From assembly GCA_035638255.1 (NCBI GenBank), contig DASRAJ010000063.1:79578-143577 (forward strand): DNA of 64,000 nucleotides, read 5' to 3'. The stretch's first letter is position 1, and each line of letters opens with the position of its first letter. This document shows positions 27,845-36,392 of the stretch, piece after piece. A model generated the notes under the pieces. It had not been told where the DNA came from and searched no databases. It saw nothing but the letters and a program-made list of their open reading frames with translations. This stretch comes from DASRAJ01 sp035638255 (GTDB lineage: Bacteria; Bacteroidota; Bacteroidia; Chitinophagales; UBA10324). The translations under genes were made by a program, and so were the position numbers.

Positions 27845-27905
27845 AAGTATCAAGAATCAAAATTCAAAGTTCAAGAAAGATTCAAAGTTCAAGGTTCAAG
27901 GCTCC
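27845..27905. repeat. Degenerate TCAAGAATCAAAATTC short-period repeat
   Basis: Units of the TTCAAAGTTCAAG type follow AAGTATCAAGAATCAA, which is also found inside metG. It lies in the 302-bp gap 27740-28041 between a tRNA-Arg gene and the PGM1-like ligase. Nothing else was recognised in that gap. Confidence 0.6.
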
Positions 27906-28041
27906 GAGTTTGGGTTTTTGAAATTTTTCTTCTTGAAATTTTCTTGAAGTTTGAAGTTTAAAAATTCCTCACAGAGTCTTGCGGACAAGAAAAATATTAA
28001 TCGCTTTGAAAACTTGAAATTTCAACGAGGGCTTACACCCT

Positions 28042-29622
28042 TCAGGAGTATCGCCTCACTTCCTTGTTTAACACCTGCAACATTCTCCGGTATATAGCAT
28101 TTGCGCGAGCCGGTGTTTTTCCGATACAAACTGTTCCCATTTTACCAAATTGTGAAAGCGCCCCTATGAGGTGAAACATGACACCTTCCTGCATACTTCC
28201 ATCATATTGAAGGCGGTTGTGGATGGCAATGTCAATGAGATCATGAGAGCTAAGTCCGCGATAAGCTTCATTCACTACATTGTCAGAGCAAAAGTAATAG
28301 CGCGGCTCTCCGTTGGCTGTGTGATAGGTGCCGCTTTCTGCATCATACTTCCCAAGCGTTAATCCCTGCAGCAAAAGGTATGGATGGGTGGTGCCTCCTT
28401 TGCGAAGGTTGATTTCAATCGCAAAATGTTTCCAGCCGGTACTTTGTTTCACAGAAATAAAATCAACACCAAATCTTCCCATCACACCTTTGTTTCTCAG
28501 CGATGCTGCAATACAAGTTCCCATGTGGGCTATCTCAGCGGCATACTCATTATTAGCAGGAAAATTTGCGCCAATGAAAACCTGTCCGGAGGAACCACCT
28601 AAAACCTGGTCGTGCGTTGACAACACCATAACTTCTCCCAATGGATTTATGCGGCACTGAACAGAGGGGGATTGCCTCGTTTCTCCTTCTACACATTCCT
28701 CGACGATACCGTGCATGCTTTTGAACTTTTGCAGGTAGCCATCATAGTCAAGGTTATTATCTACAATCTTCAATGAATGCCTTAGCTGAGTTTTTATTTT
28801 TGCAACAAGATTTCCGCTGCAGTCCAACCCTTTAAATGAAAAGCTGCTGTTTCCTTCTCCGGAAAATCCATCGTTCAATTTCACCATGCAGGATTGAAGA
28901 GACGGATTTCGGTTCTTCAGTTCGGCAATCGCTTCCGCTATATCGTTTTCATCCTGCAGATCTTCAAATCCATCAGGAAAGGGGACTTCACATTCCCGGA
29001 AAATTTTTCTGCTGCCACTCTTGGTTCCATAATGCAATAGATCGGGATTGCAGCCATAAATAGGCAAGCCAAGTCGTACTGATAAATCCCGCTCATAAGA
29101 TGTGGTGTTAAAGCAAGAAATGTGTGCCACGCTTCCCGGTGCTATGCTGTTCCTTATTCGATTCATGAGGCGCGGACGGTCCAAAATTTTCTCCGTGAGA
29201 GATTTTGAAGAAGCATCATAACAGCATAGCATGGTAAGACGCTGTCGTGCGTGATAACCCGTGATGCCCGGAAGTAAATGCAGGTAGTAATCAACAATCA
29301 CCGGATCAACAGGGACGCTGGTAACGTAGACTACATGTGTTTCAGGCATTCTCAAGAGCATGAGCAAACAAAGCATTCGCTCTTCGTAGTACACTGAGCC
29401 ATTCACCTTTGCCAAAATTCCCTGATCAATGGTTAAGCTGGGAATGATGACGATCGTTTTTTTTGAATTGTTGTCGCTGAAAATTTTTTCATAATCCAAA
29501 CGAAACTGCATGGAAAGCTCTTCATATTTTTCAGCTATGGTACTCGCCCCTCTGGTAGTTACGCTGGCTTGCTGAATATCGGTATCAGCAGTGGGCGAAG
29601 AGTCATACATACATATTAACAT
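28042..29622 (-). CDS. ATP-grasp ligase, peptide ligase PGM1-related family
   Basis: 526 residues, no signal peptide. The N-terminal ~200 residues (VIIPSLTIDQG, YEERMLCLLMLLRMPETHVV, HISCFNTTSYERDLSVRLG) match the conserved region seen in PGM1-related proteins. The C-terminal part is ATP-grasp-like: CMVKLNDGFSGEGNSSF resembles the nucleotide-binding glycine-rich loop, and RFGVDFI plus IEINLRKGGTTHPY the metal-binding strand. ATP-grasp enzymes form amide or peptide bonds through acyl phosphates; PGM1 joins peptides in pheganomycin synthesis. No biosynthetic partner genes are adjacent (only tRNAs and a potassium channel), so its substrate is unknown. Confidence 0.75.
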   Translation of the reverse strand: MLICMYDSSPTADTDIQQASVTTRGASTIAEKYEELSMQFRLDYEKIFSDNNSKKTIVIIPSLTIDQGILAKVNGSVYYEERMLCLLMLLRMPETHVVYVTSVPVDPVIVDYYLHLLPGITGYHARQRLTMLCCYDASSKSLTEKILDRPRLMNRIRNSIAPGSVAHISCFNTTSYERDLSVRLGLPIYGCNPDLLHYGTKSGSRKIFRECEVPFPDGFEDLQDENDIAEAIAELKNRNPSLQSCMVKLNDGFSGEGNSSFSFKGLDCSGNLVAKIKTQLRHSLKIVDNNLDYDGYLQKFKSMHGIVEECVEGETRQSPSVQCRINPLGEVMVLSTHDQVLGGSSGQVFIGANFPANNEYAAEIAHMGTCIAASLRNKGVMGRFGVDFISVKQSTGWKHFAIEINLRKGGTTHPYLLLQGLTLGKYDAESGTYHTANGEPRYYFCSDNVVNEAYRGLSSHDLIDIAIHNRLQYDGSMQEGVMFHLIGALSQFGKMGTVCIGKTPARANAIYRRMLQVLNKEVRRYS

Positions 29623-29792
29623 TGATTGATCGCAAAAGTACGGGTGTATTCGTCACTACGATGATCAAAATCAGTTGTTGGGAAGAAATTAACATGATCT
29701 TTTAAGTTCTTCTGTGTTTCCTGATTCCATCTTTCTTGTTTGATATAAGCATTTCAATTTTTTACGCAGAATAGTTTCTACATTTCACGAAA

Positions 29793-30605
29793 ATGAACCC
29801 TAAAGTGAAAAAATTTCGACACAAGGTTTACGCGTTTCTGGACCCTGACGTCATTGAGACACAGGGAGAGAAATACTTTGATCTCTTCATTATCATCCTC
29901 ATCCTCCTGAATATTGTTGCACTAATGGTGGATACCGTAAAATCAATTCATACTGAGTATGGGGCCTACCTGACAGCATTTGAAGACCTTTCAATTCTCA
30001 TTTTCACTGTTGAATATTTTTTGAGGTTGTGGTCAATCGTTGAAGACAAAAAATTCAGGAAACCTGTGTCGGGAAGAATAAGGTTTGCTCTTACACCGAT
30101 GGCCTTGATTGATCTTTGTTCCTTTCTTCCTGCACTCCTTTTTTTACCATTTGATCTCAGGTTTCTTCGAATCGTCAGAATCTTCAGAGTGATCCGGCTG
30201 TTTAAAATCATTCGATATCTGAAAGCCGTTCAGGTGATTAATCAGGTAATCAAATCGAAAAGGGCCGATCTTATTGTAAGCTTTGCTTTTGTCCTGATTA
30301 TGCTCATTATCGTTTCCTTCGTCATGTTCTATGCTGAACATATAGCCCAACCCGACAAATTCTCGAGCGTACCTCAAACGATGTGGTGGGCAATGGAGAC
30401 ACTGACTACGGTAGGCTACGGAGACATTTATCCCATTACACCACTCGGACAAATTTTAGGAGGGTTAATAGCTATTATTGGTATTGGGTTGATCGCAATT
30501 CCGACAGGTATTATAGCGGCTGGTTATCTTGAACAAATTTCAAAGAAGCAGCACAAAGGCGAGGTTTGTCCTACATGCGGACAACCAATTATACATCATG
30601 AATAA
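29793..30605 (+). CDS. Voltage-gated potassium channel (Kv-type six-TM ion transporter)
   Basis: 270 residues with six membrane segments in ~30-235. S4 carries spaced arginines (RIVRIFRVIRLFKIIR), and the pore loop holds the K+ selectivity filter TVGYGD near 205-210. After S6 a short cytosolic tail ends in a CPTCGQP motif followed by two histidines, which may form a half zinc ribbon. It is predicted to pass K+ across the inner membrane to control potential. It is divergent from the PGM1-like ligase; tRNA-Arg(CCU) lies beyond it on the other strand. Confidence 0.9.
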   Translation: MNPKVKKFRHKVYAFLDPDVIETQGEKYFDLFIIILILLNIVALMVDTVKSIHTEYGAYLTAFEDLSILIFTVEYFLRLWSIVEDKKFRKPVSGRIRFALTPMALIDLCSFLPALLFLPFDLRFLRIVRIFRVIRLFKIIRYLKAVQVINQVIKSKRADLIVSFAFVLIMLIIVSFVMFYAEHIAQPDKFSSVPQTMWWAMETLTTVGYGDIYPITPLGQILGGLIAIIGIGLIAIPTGIIAAGYLEQISKKQHKGEVCPTCGQPIIHHE

Positions 30606-30691
30606 TGTCACCACTATGGAGCTTGATGTGTAGTGAAATTTTTTTACCATCATGTTGTGTCATTTATGATGGTGTCAGATGATAAGTTGGG

Positions 30692-30763
30692 TAGTCCCGG
30701 GCAGAATCGAACTGCCATCAAAAGTTTAGGAAACTTCTATTCTATCCGTTGAACTACGGGACC
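30692..30763 (-). tRNA. tRNA-Arg, anticodon CCT
   Basis: Minus-strand cloverleaf. Acceptor arms are GGTCCCG and CGGGACT (with a terminal G-U pair), then A73 and no encoded CCA. Anticodon stem GAAGT/ACTTT encloses loop TTCCTAA, giving anticodon CCT, which reads AGG. The T arm is GGCAG TTCGATT CTGCC. Length is 72 nt. Confidence 0.92.
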
Positions 30764-30769
30764 AACTTT

Positions 30770-30821
30770 GATTTCGGATTTTTGAGTTCGGATTTTCAGG
30801 CGAATTTCGGATTTCGAATTT
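30770..30821. repeat. Degenerate ATTTCGGATTT short-period repeat
   Basis: Four or five imperfect ATTTCGGATTT/AGTTCGGATTTT units lie directly on the 5' side of tRNA-Arg(CCT), 40 bp before xylF. The other tRNA-Arg gene also has a short-period repeat on its 5' side. Confidence 0.55.
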
Positions 30822-30859
30822 AATACTTCAACTTTCACCCTGAAATTTTCTCACAGAAC

Positions 30860-31930
30860 ATGTTTCTCCTCTCACGTCTCACGTCTCACGTCTCACGATT
30901 CACGTCTCACGTTTCACGATTCACCATTCACTATTCACTATTCGCTTTCCTCATTTTCCTCCTCTCTTCCTGCTCTCAACAATCTACCACTCACAAACCT
31001 AAGATTGGTTTGCTCATGGAAACACTGAAAGAAGAACGGTGGCAGCATGACCGTGATTTCTTTGTTGCAAAAGCAAAAGAGCTTGGCGCTGAGGTGGAAG
31101 TGTCAGCGTGCAATGGTGATGACAACCTGCAAATCGCACAGGCAGAAAACATGCTTGCAAAAGGGGTTGACATTCTTGTGGTAGTTCCGCACAATGGAGA
31201 CATCTGCGCTACCATCGTGAACAAAGCACATTCACAAGGGGTGAGAGTGATTGCTTATGACCGCCTCATTCGCAACTGCGATCTTGATCTTTACATTTCT
31301 TTCGACAACGAGCGTGTAGGTCAACTGCAGGCGCAATATTTAGTACAGCGTGTGCCAATAGGCAATTACATTTTGATTGGCGGGGCGAAAACCGATAACA
31401 ACGCTATTCTCTTTCGCAAAGGACAAATGGATGTACTGCAACCGTATATTGACTCCGGCAAAATAAAAATCGTCACTGATCAATGGGCGACGGATTGGCA
31501 GGCGAGTGAAGCAATGAAACACGTGGAGAATGCACTCACAAAAACTACAGACATACAAGCGGTGGTTGCATCAAATGACGGGACAGCAGGCGGAGTTATT
31601 CAGGCGCTCGGCGAGAAAGGACTTGCAGGGAAAGTTTTAGTGAGCGGTCAGGATGCTGATCTCGCCGCATGTCAGCGTATTGTGCAGGGAACACAAACGA
31701 TGACTATCTATAAACCCATTAAGCCGGTGGCTGAAGCAGCGGCAGAAGCAGCGATGCAAATCATCAGCAATCAAGTGGTGGAGAAAGCAATTCATGTGAT
31801 CAACAACAAAAAAATTGATGTGCCTTCCATCCTTATTGATCCATTGCAGGTTGACAAAAGCAACATGATGGAAACGGTGATTGCGGATGGGTATCATTCG
31901 AGGGAGCAGGTTTATGGTCGTGAGCCGTGA
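30860..31930 (+). CDS. xylF: XylF-type periplasmic sugar-binding lipoprotein of an ABC transporter
   Basis: 356 residues of the type I periplasmic sugar-binding family, closest by eye to D-xylose-binding XylF (KPKIGLLMETLKEERWQHDR, VSGQDADLAACQRIV, QTMTIYKPIKPVAEAA). The lipobox LLSSC puts the Cys near 39. The signal peptide is unusually long because residues ~6-26 are translated from a TCACGTC-type repeat (SRLTSHVSRFTSHVSRF). The stop codon also lies in the opposite-sense repeat that follows. It delivers sugar to the XylG/XylH complex encoded downstream. No xylose-catabolic gene is visible, so the exact sugar is uncertain. Confidence 0.88.
   Translation: MFLLSRLTSHVSRFTSHVSRFTIHYSLFAFLIFLLSSCSQQSTTHKPKIGLLMETLKEERWQHDRDFFVAKAKELGAEVEVSACNGDDNLQIAQAENMLAKGVDILVVVPHNGDICATIVNKAHSQGVRVIAYDRLIRNCDLDLYISFDNERVGQLQAQYLVQRVPIGNYILIGGAKTDNNAILFRKGQMDVLQPYIDSGKIKIVTDQWATDWQASEAMKHVENALTKTTDIQAVVASNDGTAGGVIQALGEKGLAGKVLVSGQDADLAACQRIVQGTQTMTIYKPIKPVAEAAAEAAMQIISNQVVEKAIHVINNKKIDVPSILIDPLQVDKSNMMETVIADGYHSREQVYGREP
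30869..30944 (+). repeat. TCACGTC/TCACGAT tandem short-period repeat inside the xylF signal-peptide region
   Basis: About nine imperfect 7-10 bp units (CTCACGT, TTCACGA, TTCACTA) lie just after the xylF start codon and are translated. The sense strand has the TCAC orientation, opposite to the copy after the xylF stop codon, so the two arms could pair. Confidence 0.8.
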
Positions 31931-31988
31931 GTCGTGAATCGTGAGTCGTGAGTTGTGAGTCGTGAATCGTGAGACTTGAGACGTGAGG
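31917..31988 (+). repeat. TCGTGAG/TCGTGAA tandem short-period repeat, left arm of an inverted repeat
   Basis: About nine TCGTGAN units begin in the last codons of xylF and supply its stop codon. Bases 31936-31973 are the reverse complement of 32400-32437 with two differences, forming a 38-bp inverted repeat around the four-helix-bundle gene. Confidence 0.85.
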
Positions 31989-32035
31989 CGATGAGTCATT
32001 TTGAGAATAAATTCCTAACCCTAAATCATTTCAAC

Positions 32036-32383
32036 ATGTTTCTTCAACTCAAACACACGCAGCTTGACATTTATCAGGTAACAAGAAAATTTGTTTTTGA
32101 ATGTTACAAACTCACCAAGAGTTTCCCCTCTGATGAAAGATTTAATTTAGTTAGTCAAGTCAGGAGAGCAGCTCTTTCAGTTCATCTAAACCTTGCTGAA
32201 GGCGCTTCAAGAAAATCCTTAGGGGAACGTAAAAGATTCTATGAGATTTCGAGAAGTTCTATTATTGAAGTTGATGCTGCCTTAGACGTTGCTTCTGATT
32301 TGGAATATTTTCAAAAGGGAAATTGCAAACAACTTGGAGAATTTATGGTCCGCAGCTTCAGCATGCTTTCAAAAATGATTTAG
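32036..32383 (+). CDS. Four-helix-bundle protein (23S rRNA intervening-sequence / Avd-like family)
   Basis: 115 residues from the ATG at 32036 (MFLQLKHTQLDIYQ); an upstream in-frame start at 31976 would read through the repeat and is unlikely. The signatures of the family are present: LDIYQVTRKFVFECYKLTKS, LVSQVRRAALSVHLNLAEG and SRSSIIEVDAALDVASDL. Known relatives are encoded in intervening sequences of 23S rRNA genes and as Avd in diversity-generating retroelements; they form basic pentameric bundles that bind nucleic acid. It interrupts the xylFGH operon, in the same direction, and is enclosed by a 38-bp inverted repeat. It is unrelated to sugar transport and probably a separately acquired unit. 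Confidence 0.88.
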   Translation: MFLQLKHTQLDIYQVTRKFVFECYKLTKSFPSDERFNLVSQVRRAALSVHLNLAEGASRKSLGERKRFYEISRSSIIEVDAALDVASDLEYFQKGNCKQLGEFMVRSFSMLSKMI

Positions 32384-32394
32384 TAGTAAAAACC

Positions 32395-32454
32395 CACGAC
32401 TCACGATTCACGACTCACGTCTCACGACTCACGATTCAAGACTCACGATTCACG
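32395..32454 (+). repeat. TCACGAC/TCACGAT tandem short-period repeat, right arm of an inverted repeat
   Basis: About eight TCACGAN units end three bases before the xylG ATG, so the repeat replaces any ordinary ribosome-binding leader. Bases 32400-32437 complement 31936-31973. Confidence 0.85.
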
Positions 32455-32456
32455 AA

Positions 32457-33980
32457 ATGAGCTATCTCGAAATCCACAACATCTCTAAAAACTTCGGAGG
32501 CATTCACGCTCTGAAAGATATTTCCTTCTCAGTTGACAAAGGTGAGATTCATGGAATTTGCGGAGAGAACGGTGCAGGAAAATCTACGTTGATAAAAATC
32601 CTTAGCGGTGTGTATCCATCATCTTCTCATGAGGGAGAAATTTTTTTAGAAGGAAAGAAGCAAACGTTCAACAACATTCATGATGCGGAACAAGCGGGCA
32701 TTGCAGTGATTCACCAGGAACTTTCATTGGTGAAGCACATGACCGTGGGTGAAAATATTTTTTTAGGAAGAGAACCGCAACGCTTTGGCGTGGTGAACTA
32801 CCATGAAATTTATGGGCAATCGAAAAATCTTTTGAAGCAGCTCGGACTGAACATCAATCCCGAAACAGAAATGATTCAGCTCGGCATTGGTGAGCAGCAA
32901 CTCGTGGAAATTGCGAAGGCGATCAACAAGCATGCATCCATTCTCATCCTCGATGAGCCCACCACGGCACTTGCCGAGCAGGAAATTGATAAGCTCATGA
33001 AAATCCTTCGCGACCTGAAGTCGAAAGGTGTGACGATGATTTATATCAGTCACAAACTTGACGAGGTGATGAGCTTGTGTGATCGCGTTTCTGTGTTGCG
33101 CGACGGAACGTACGTGACCACGAAGAATGTAAAAGACATCACTGAAAAAGAATTGGTGAGTTTGATGGTGGGCAGAGAGATCAAAGATTTTTATCCGCGG
33201 GCCGATTGTAAAAGAGGTGAAGCAATTCTCTCTGTAAAAAATTTTACACTCTACGATCCTGATATTGCCGGCAGAAAAAAAGTAGATGACATCAGCTTCG
33301 ATGTTTACCGCGGGGAGATTCTCGGCATCTCCGGTTTGATGGGATCAGGAAGGACAGAGTTGCTTACCGGAATTTTCGGTGCATGGGGATCGCGCATGAC
33401 CGGTAAAATTATTTACAAGGGAAAAGAAGTTTTGTTTCGCTCCCCCCTCGAGGCAATCAAAGGCGGACTCGCCCTCGTGAGTGAAGACAGGAAACGCTAC
33501 GGCTTGATTCTGCAGGCATCGGTTGGAAAAAATCTCAATCTCGCTTCACTGCAATCAGTTGCATCAAATGGCGTGATGAATTTTACAAAAGAGCTGAAAC
33601 GAAATCTCGAAGCCATCAAGAACATCGGCATCAAAGTGAAGAGTCCTGATTATGCAGTGAACACATTAAGTGGCGGCAATCAGCAAAAAGTAGTGATTGG
33701 GAAATGGCTGCTCACCAATCCCGAAGTTTTGTTTTTGGATGAGCCTACGCGGGGCATTGATGTAGGCGCCAAGAGTGAGATCTATCACCTGATGAATGAA
33801 CTGGTAACGAAGGGAATGGCAGTCGTAATGGTGTCAAGTGATCTTCCTGAAGTGCTTGGCATGAGTCACAGGATTCTTGTGCTACATGAAGGAAAGCTTG
33901 CCACAGAACTGCCCGGCGGAAAAACGACTCAGGAGGAAGTGATGCTGGCTGCGACGGGGCAGACAAAACGAATTGCATGA
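32457..33980 (+). CDS. xylG: XylG-type sugar ABC transporter ATP-binding protein (two ABC domains)
   Basis: 507 residues with two ABC ATPase domains, as in the RbsA/XylG/MglA family. Domain 1 (~1-245) has Walker A GENGAGKST (~36-44) and Walker B ILILDEPT. Domain 2 (~255-505) has a degenerate Walker A GLMGSGRTEL and the signature LSGGNQQKVVIGKWL, with VLFLDEPTRGIDVGAKSE. It powers uptake of the sugar captured by XylF through the permease XylH. The ATG directly follows the TCACGA repeat, leaving no room for another leader. Confidence 0.93.
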   Translation: MSYLEIHNISKNFGGIHALKDISFSVDKGEIHGICGENGAGKSTLIKILSGVYPSSSHEGEIFLEGKKQTFNNIHDAEQAGIAVIHQELSLVKHMTVGENIFLGREPQRFGVVNYHEIYGQSKNLLKQLGLNINPETEMIQLGIGEQQLVEIAKAINKHASILILDEPTTALAEQEIDKLMKILRDLKSKGVTMIYISHKLDEVMSLCDRVSVLRDGTYVTTKNVKDITEKELVSLMVGREIKDFYPRADCKRGEAILSVKNFTLYDPDIAGRKKVDDISFDVYRGEILGISGLMGSGRTELLTGIFGAWGSRMTGKIIYKGKEVLFRSPLEAIKGGLALVSEDRKRYGLILQASVGKNLNLASLQSVASNGVMNFTKELKRNLEAIKNIGIKVKSPDYAVNTLSGGNQQKVVIGKWLLTNPEVLFLDEPTRGIDVGAKSEIYHLMNELVTKGMAVVMVSSDLPEVLGMSHRILVLHEGKLATELPGGKTTQEEVMLAATGQTKRIA

Positions 33981-34006
33981 AATCAAAATGATGAAGAGAA
34001 AGTAAA

Positions 34007-35257
34007 ATGAAAAAACTCCCACTCACAAATTTCCGCGCACTCATCATGCTCTTCGCACTCATTGCGATTTGCATCTTCTTTCACATTGTAACTCATGGAA
34101 TTTTTCTTTCTCCGCAAAACATCACCAATCTGTTTCGCCAAAGCTCCATCGTAGGCTTGCTTGCGATCGGAATGGTGCTTGTGATTGTGTCCGGCAACAT
34201 TGATCTCTCTGTTGGCTCGCTCGTTGGATTGACGGGAGGAATGGCAGCCATCTTCGCTGTGAATTATCATTTGAGTTTACCTGTAACGATTCTTCTCACC
34301 TTACTCGCAGGAATTTTAGTAGGGTCTGCTCAGGGCTTTCTCGTGGCGTACTTGCGCATCCCTGCATTTATCGTGACACTCGGTGGCTTGCTCATTTTTC
34401 GGGGATGGATCAGCGCGTGGATGAAGGGAGAAACCATTCCAGTTCCAACTGATTTTCAATTTCTCGGCGGCGGATTTCTGAATTCGACAGAAGGCTGGAT
34501 CGTCGCTGCAATTGCGATCATTCTTTCAGTCTATTCCATCATTAATGCATCGCGCTCACGCATGAAGCACGGACTTGAAGCAGAATCCATGTTCCTCACG
34601 ATTGGAAAAGCTGTATTTGTGAGTGCAATCATTCTTGGCTTCATGTTTATATTCGTGAAGAGCGGGAGTCACAGTTTTAAACCTCCCATCTCATCACCTA
34701 TCAAACTTCCTGAAAGTAATCCACTCTTCAATACGGAAGCATATCAATCTGCGATGAAACAAGGACAAGCATCCGTTATTACGCAGGATCGTTCTATTCC
34801 CGTTCCTGTAATTATTCTCCTCGCACTGGCGCTGCTCTTCTCTTTCATCGCAACCAAAACCGTTTTTGGACGAAGAGTTTTTGCCATCGGTGGAAATGCT
34901 GAAGCAGCATTTCTTTCCGGCATCAACATCCGGTGGAATACCATGGCAGTGTTTGCCATCAGCGGGATGCTGAGTGCGATTGCCGGAATTATTTATACGG
35001 CACGATTGGGCAGTGCTGCACCTGATGCAGCGCGCGGTTATGAGTTATACGCAATTGCGGCATGTGTAATTGGCGGCACTTCACTCAGCGGCGGAAGAGG
35101 AACCATCTTCGGAGCAATGATTGGCGCTTTGATCATGGCTTCACTTGATAGCGGCATGAGTATTCTCAATGTTGATCCGTTCTTCCAGGATATTATTAAA
35201 GGTGCAGTGCTGGTGTTTGCAGTTTATCTCGATGTAGCGAGTAAGAAAGAGCGGTGA
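34007..35257 (+). CDS. xylH: XylH-type sugar ABC transporter permease
   Basis: 416 residues with about ten membrane segments, BPD_transp_2 family (IGMVLVIVSGNIDLSVGSLVGLTGG, shown here by the core NIDLSVGSLVG; VVAYLRIPAFIVTLGG is read as FLVAYLRIPAFIVTLGGL). The GGTSLSGGRGTIFGAMIGAL coupling region is near 355-375. A hydrophilic loop at ~225-265 is typical of XylH rather than RbsC. It forms the inner-membrane channel of the XylFGH importer. It starts 26 bp after the xylG stop and ends the operon. Confidence 0.92.
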   Translation: MKKLPLTNFRALIMLFALIAICIFFHIVTHGIFLSPQNITNLFRQSSIVGLLAIGMVLVIVSGNIDLSVGSLVGLTGGMAAIFAVNYHLSLPVTILLTLLAGILVGSAQGFLVAYLRIPAFIVTLGGLLIFRGWISAWMKGETIPVPTDFQFLGGGFLNSTEGWIVAAIAIILSVYSIINASRSRMKHGLEAESMFLTIGKAVFVSAIILGFMFIFVKSGSHSFKPPISSPIKLPESNPLFNTEAYQSAMKQGQASVITQDRSIPVPVIILLALALLFSFIATKTVFGRRVFAIGGNAEAAFLSGINIRWNTMAVFAISGMLSAIAGIIYTARLGSAAPDAARGYELYAIAACVIGGTSLSGGRGTIFGAMIGALIMASLDSGMSILNVDPFFQDIIKGAVLVFAVYLDVASKKER

Positions 35258-35321
35258 AAGTTTTTGATGTTGAATCGTACGTGTTTGATCTGTCGCTGAT
35301 TGTATCAGACGTTTTTCGACT

Positions 35322-36221
35322 CTATTCTTTCTCACTCAACAAACTTTCTTTTGCCTTCATCAATTCCGCTTTCTGCTCTTTGGAAACTTTGGGGTATTCA
35401 AGCTTCAATTCATCCAATTGTTTGTAGATGACGCCGGCGATGATCAGGCGCAGAAACCATTTATCATCAGCAGGGATGACAAACCACGGCGCGTTCTCCG
35501 TAGAAGTTCCATTCAGTGCGTCTTCAAACGCTTCTTCGTATGCCTTCCAGCAGGCTCTCTCTTTTAAATCATCAAGAGAAAGCTTCCAGTTTTTTTTGGC
35601 ATTGTCAATACGCTCGAGAAAGCGCTTCTTCTGTTCATCTTTTGAAACATGCAGGTAAAATTTAAGAATGATGGTTCCGTTTTCAGAAATATTTTTTTCG
35701 AAGCGGCGGATTTGCTTGTATCGCATCTTCCAAAAATCTTTATCAATGTCCTTGACATTATTAATTCCGTGAAGGTTTTCATGAAGAATAAGTTCAGGGT
35801 GAACCCTCGTGATCAAAACATTTTCATAGTACGAGCGATTGAAGATGCAGATTTCTCCCCGTGCAGGCAATTCCTTGTAATGCCTCCAGAAGTAGTCATG
35901 TTTGAGCTCACCGACAGATGGAGTTTTGAAGCTTACAACTTTTACGCCCGTTGGATTCAGTCCTGACATGATGTGCTTGATGGTGCTGTCTTTGCCTGCA
36001 GCATCCATCGCCTGTAATACTATGAGAACGCTGTACCCGCTGAAGGCATACAGTTTATCCTGCATGATTGCCAATTTCTCAATCCCTTGTTGAAGCATGG
36101 TTTCACCTTCTTCCTTGCTCACTTTTTTGTTATCAAGATCAGTAGGGAAATCTTTCAGGGAAATTTTTTGGCCGGGCTTTACGAGGAAATCCCTTACATC
36201 GAGGTCTTCTAATGTTAGCAT
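35322..36221 (-). CDS. Polyphosphate kinase 2 family protein (polyphosphate:nucleotide phosphotransferase)
   Basis: 299 residues, a single-domain PPK2. Walker A is MDAAGKDST (72-80) and the lid/Walker B region is IFNRSYYENVLITRVHPE (~122-139). The long helical C-terminus is typical. PPK2 enzymes transfer phosphate between polyphosphate and nucleoside mono- or diphosphates in the cytoplasm; the class (AMP or ADP/GDP acceptor) cannot be fixed by eye. It is a single-gene unit, convergent with xylH across a 64-bp gap. Confidence 0.92.
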   Translation of the reverse strand: MLTLEDLDVRDFLVKPGQKISLKDFPTDLDNKKVSKEEGETMLQQGIEKLAIMQDKLYAFSGYSVLIVLQAMDAAGKDSTIKHIMSGLNPTGVKVVSFKTPSVGELKHDYFWRHYKELPARGEICIFNRSYYENVLITRVHPELILHENLHGINNVKDIDKDFWKMRYKQIRRFEKNISENGTIILKFYLHVSKDEQKKRFLERIDNAKKNWKLSLDDLKERACWKAYEEAFEDALNGTSTENAPWFVIPADDKWFLRLIIAGVIYKQLDELKLEYPKVSKEQKAELMKAKESLLSEKE

Positions 36222-36332
36222 GTTAGAATGAGATTAACAGTGGTTGGATTTTAATTTTAAATGCAATTCATTTTTCAAAAGTGGTGAAATAATTTTTATG
36301 CATTACACGCCTAAAGCTTTTACTCCCAAAAA

Positions 36333-36382
36333 ACAACAAAACCTCCGGCTTTTTTTGCCGAAGGCTTTTGTTGTGTGAAGTG
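36333..36382 (-). terminator. Rho-independent terminator of the PPC-repeat T9SS gene
   Basis: A long stem forms between ACAACAAAACCTCCGGC (36333-36349) and GCCGAAGGCTTTTGTTGT (36357-36374), with a 7-nt loop, one mismatch and one bulge. On the minus strand it is followed by a T run. It sits 19 bp after the stop codon of the gene ending at 36393. The A/T flanks on both sides could make it bidirectional. Confidence 0.8.
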
Positions 36383-36392
36383 GGCGTATGTA

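Noticed and set aside
31917..31988. TCGTGAG units considered as a CRISPR or iteron origin
   Set aside because: The units are 7-10 bp and degenerate, no spacers or replication gene are present, and similar tracts occur at many gene edges.
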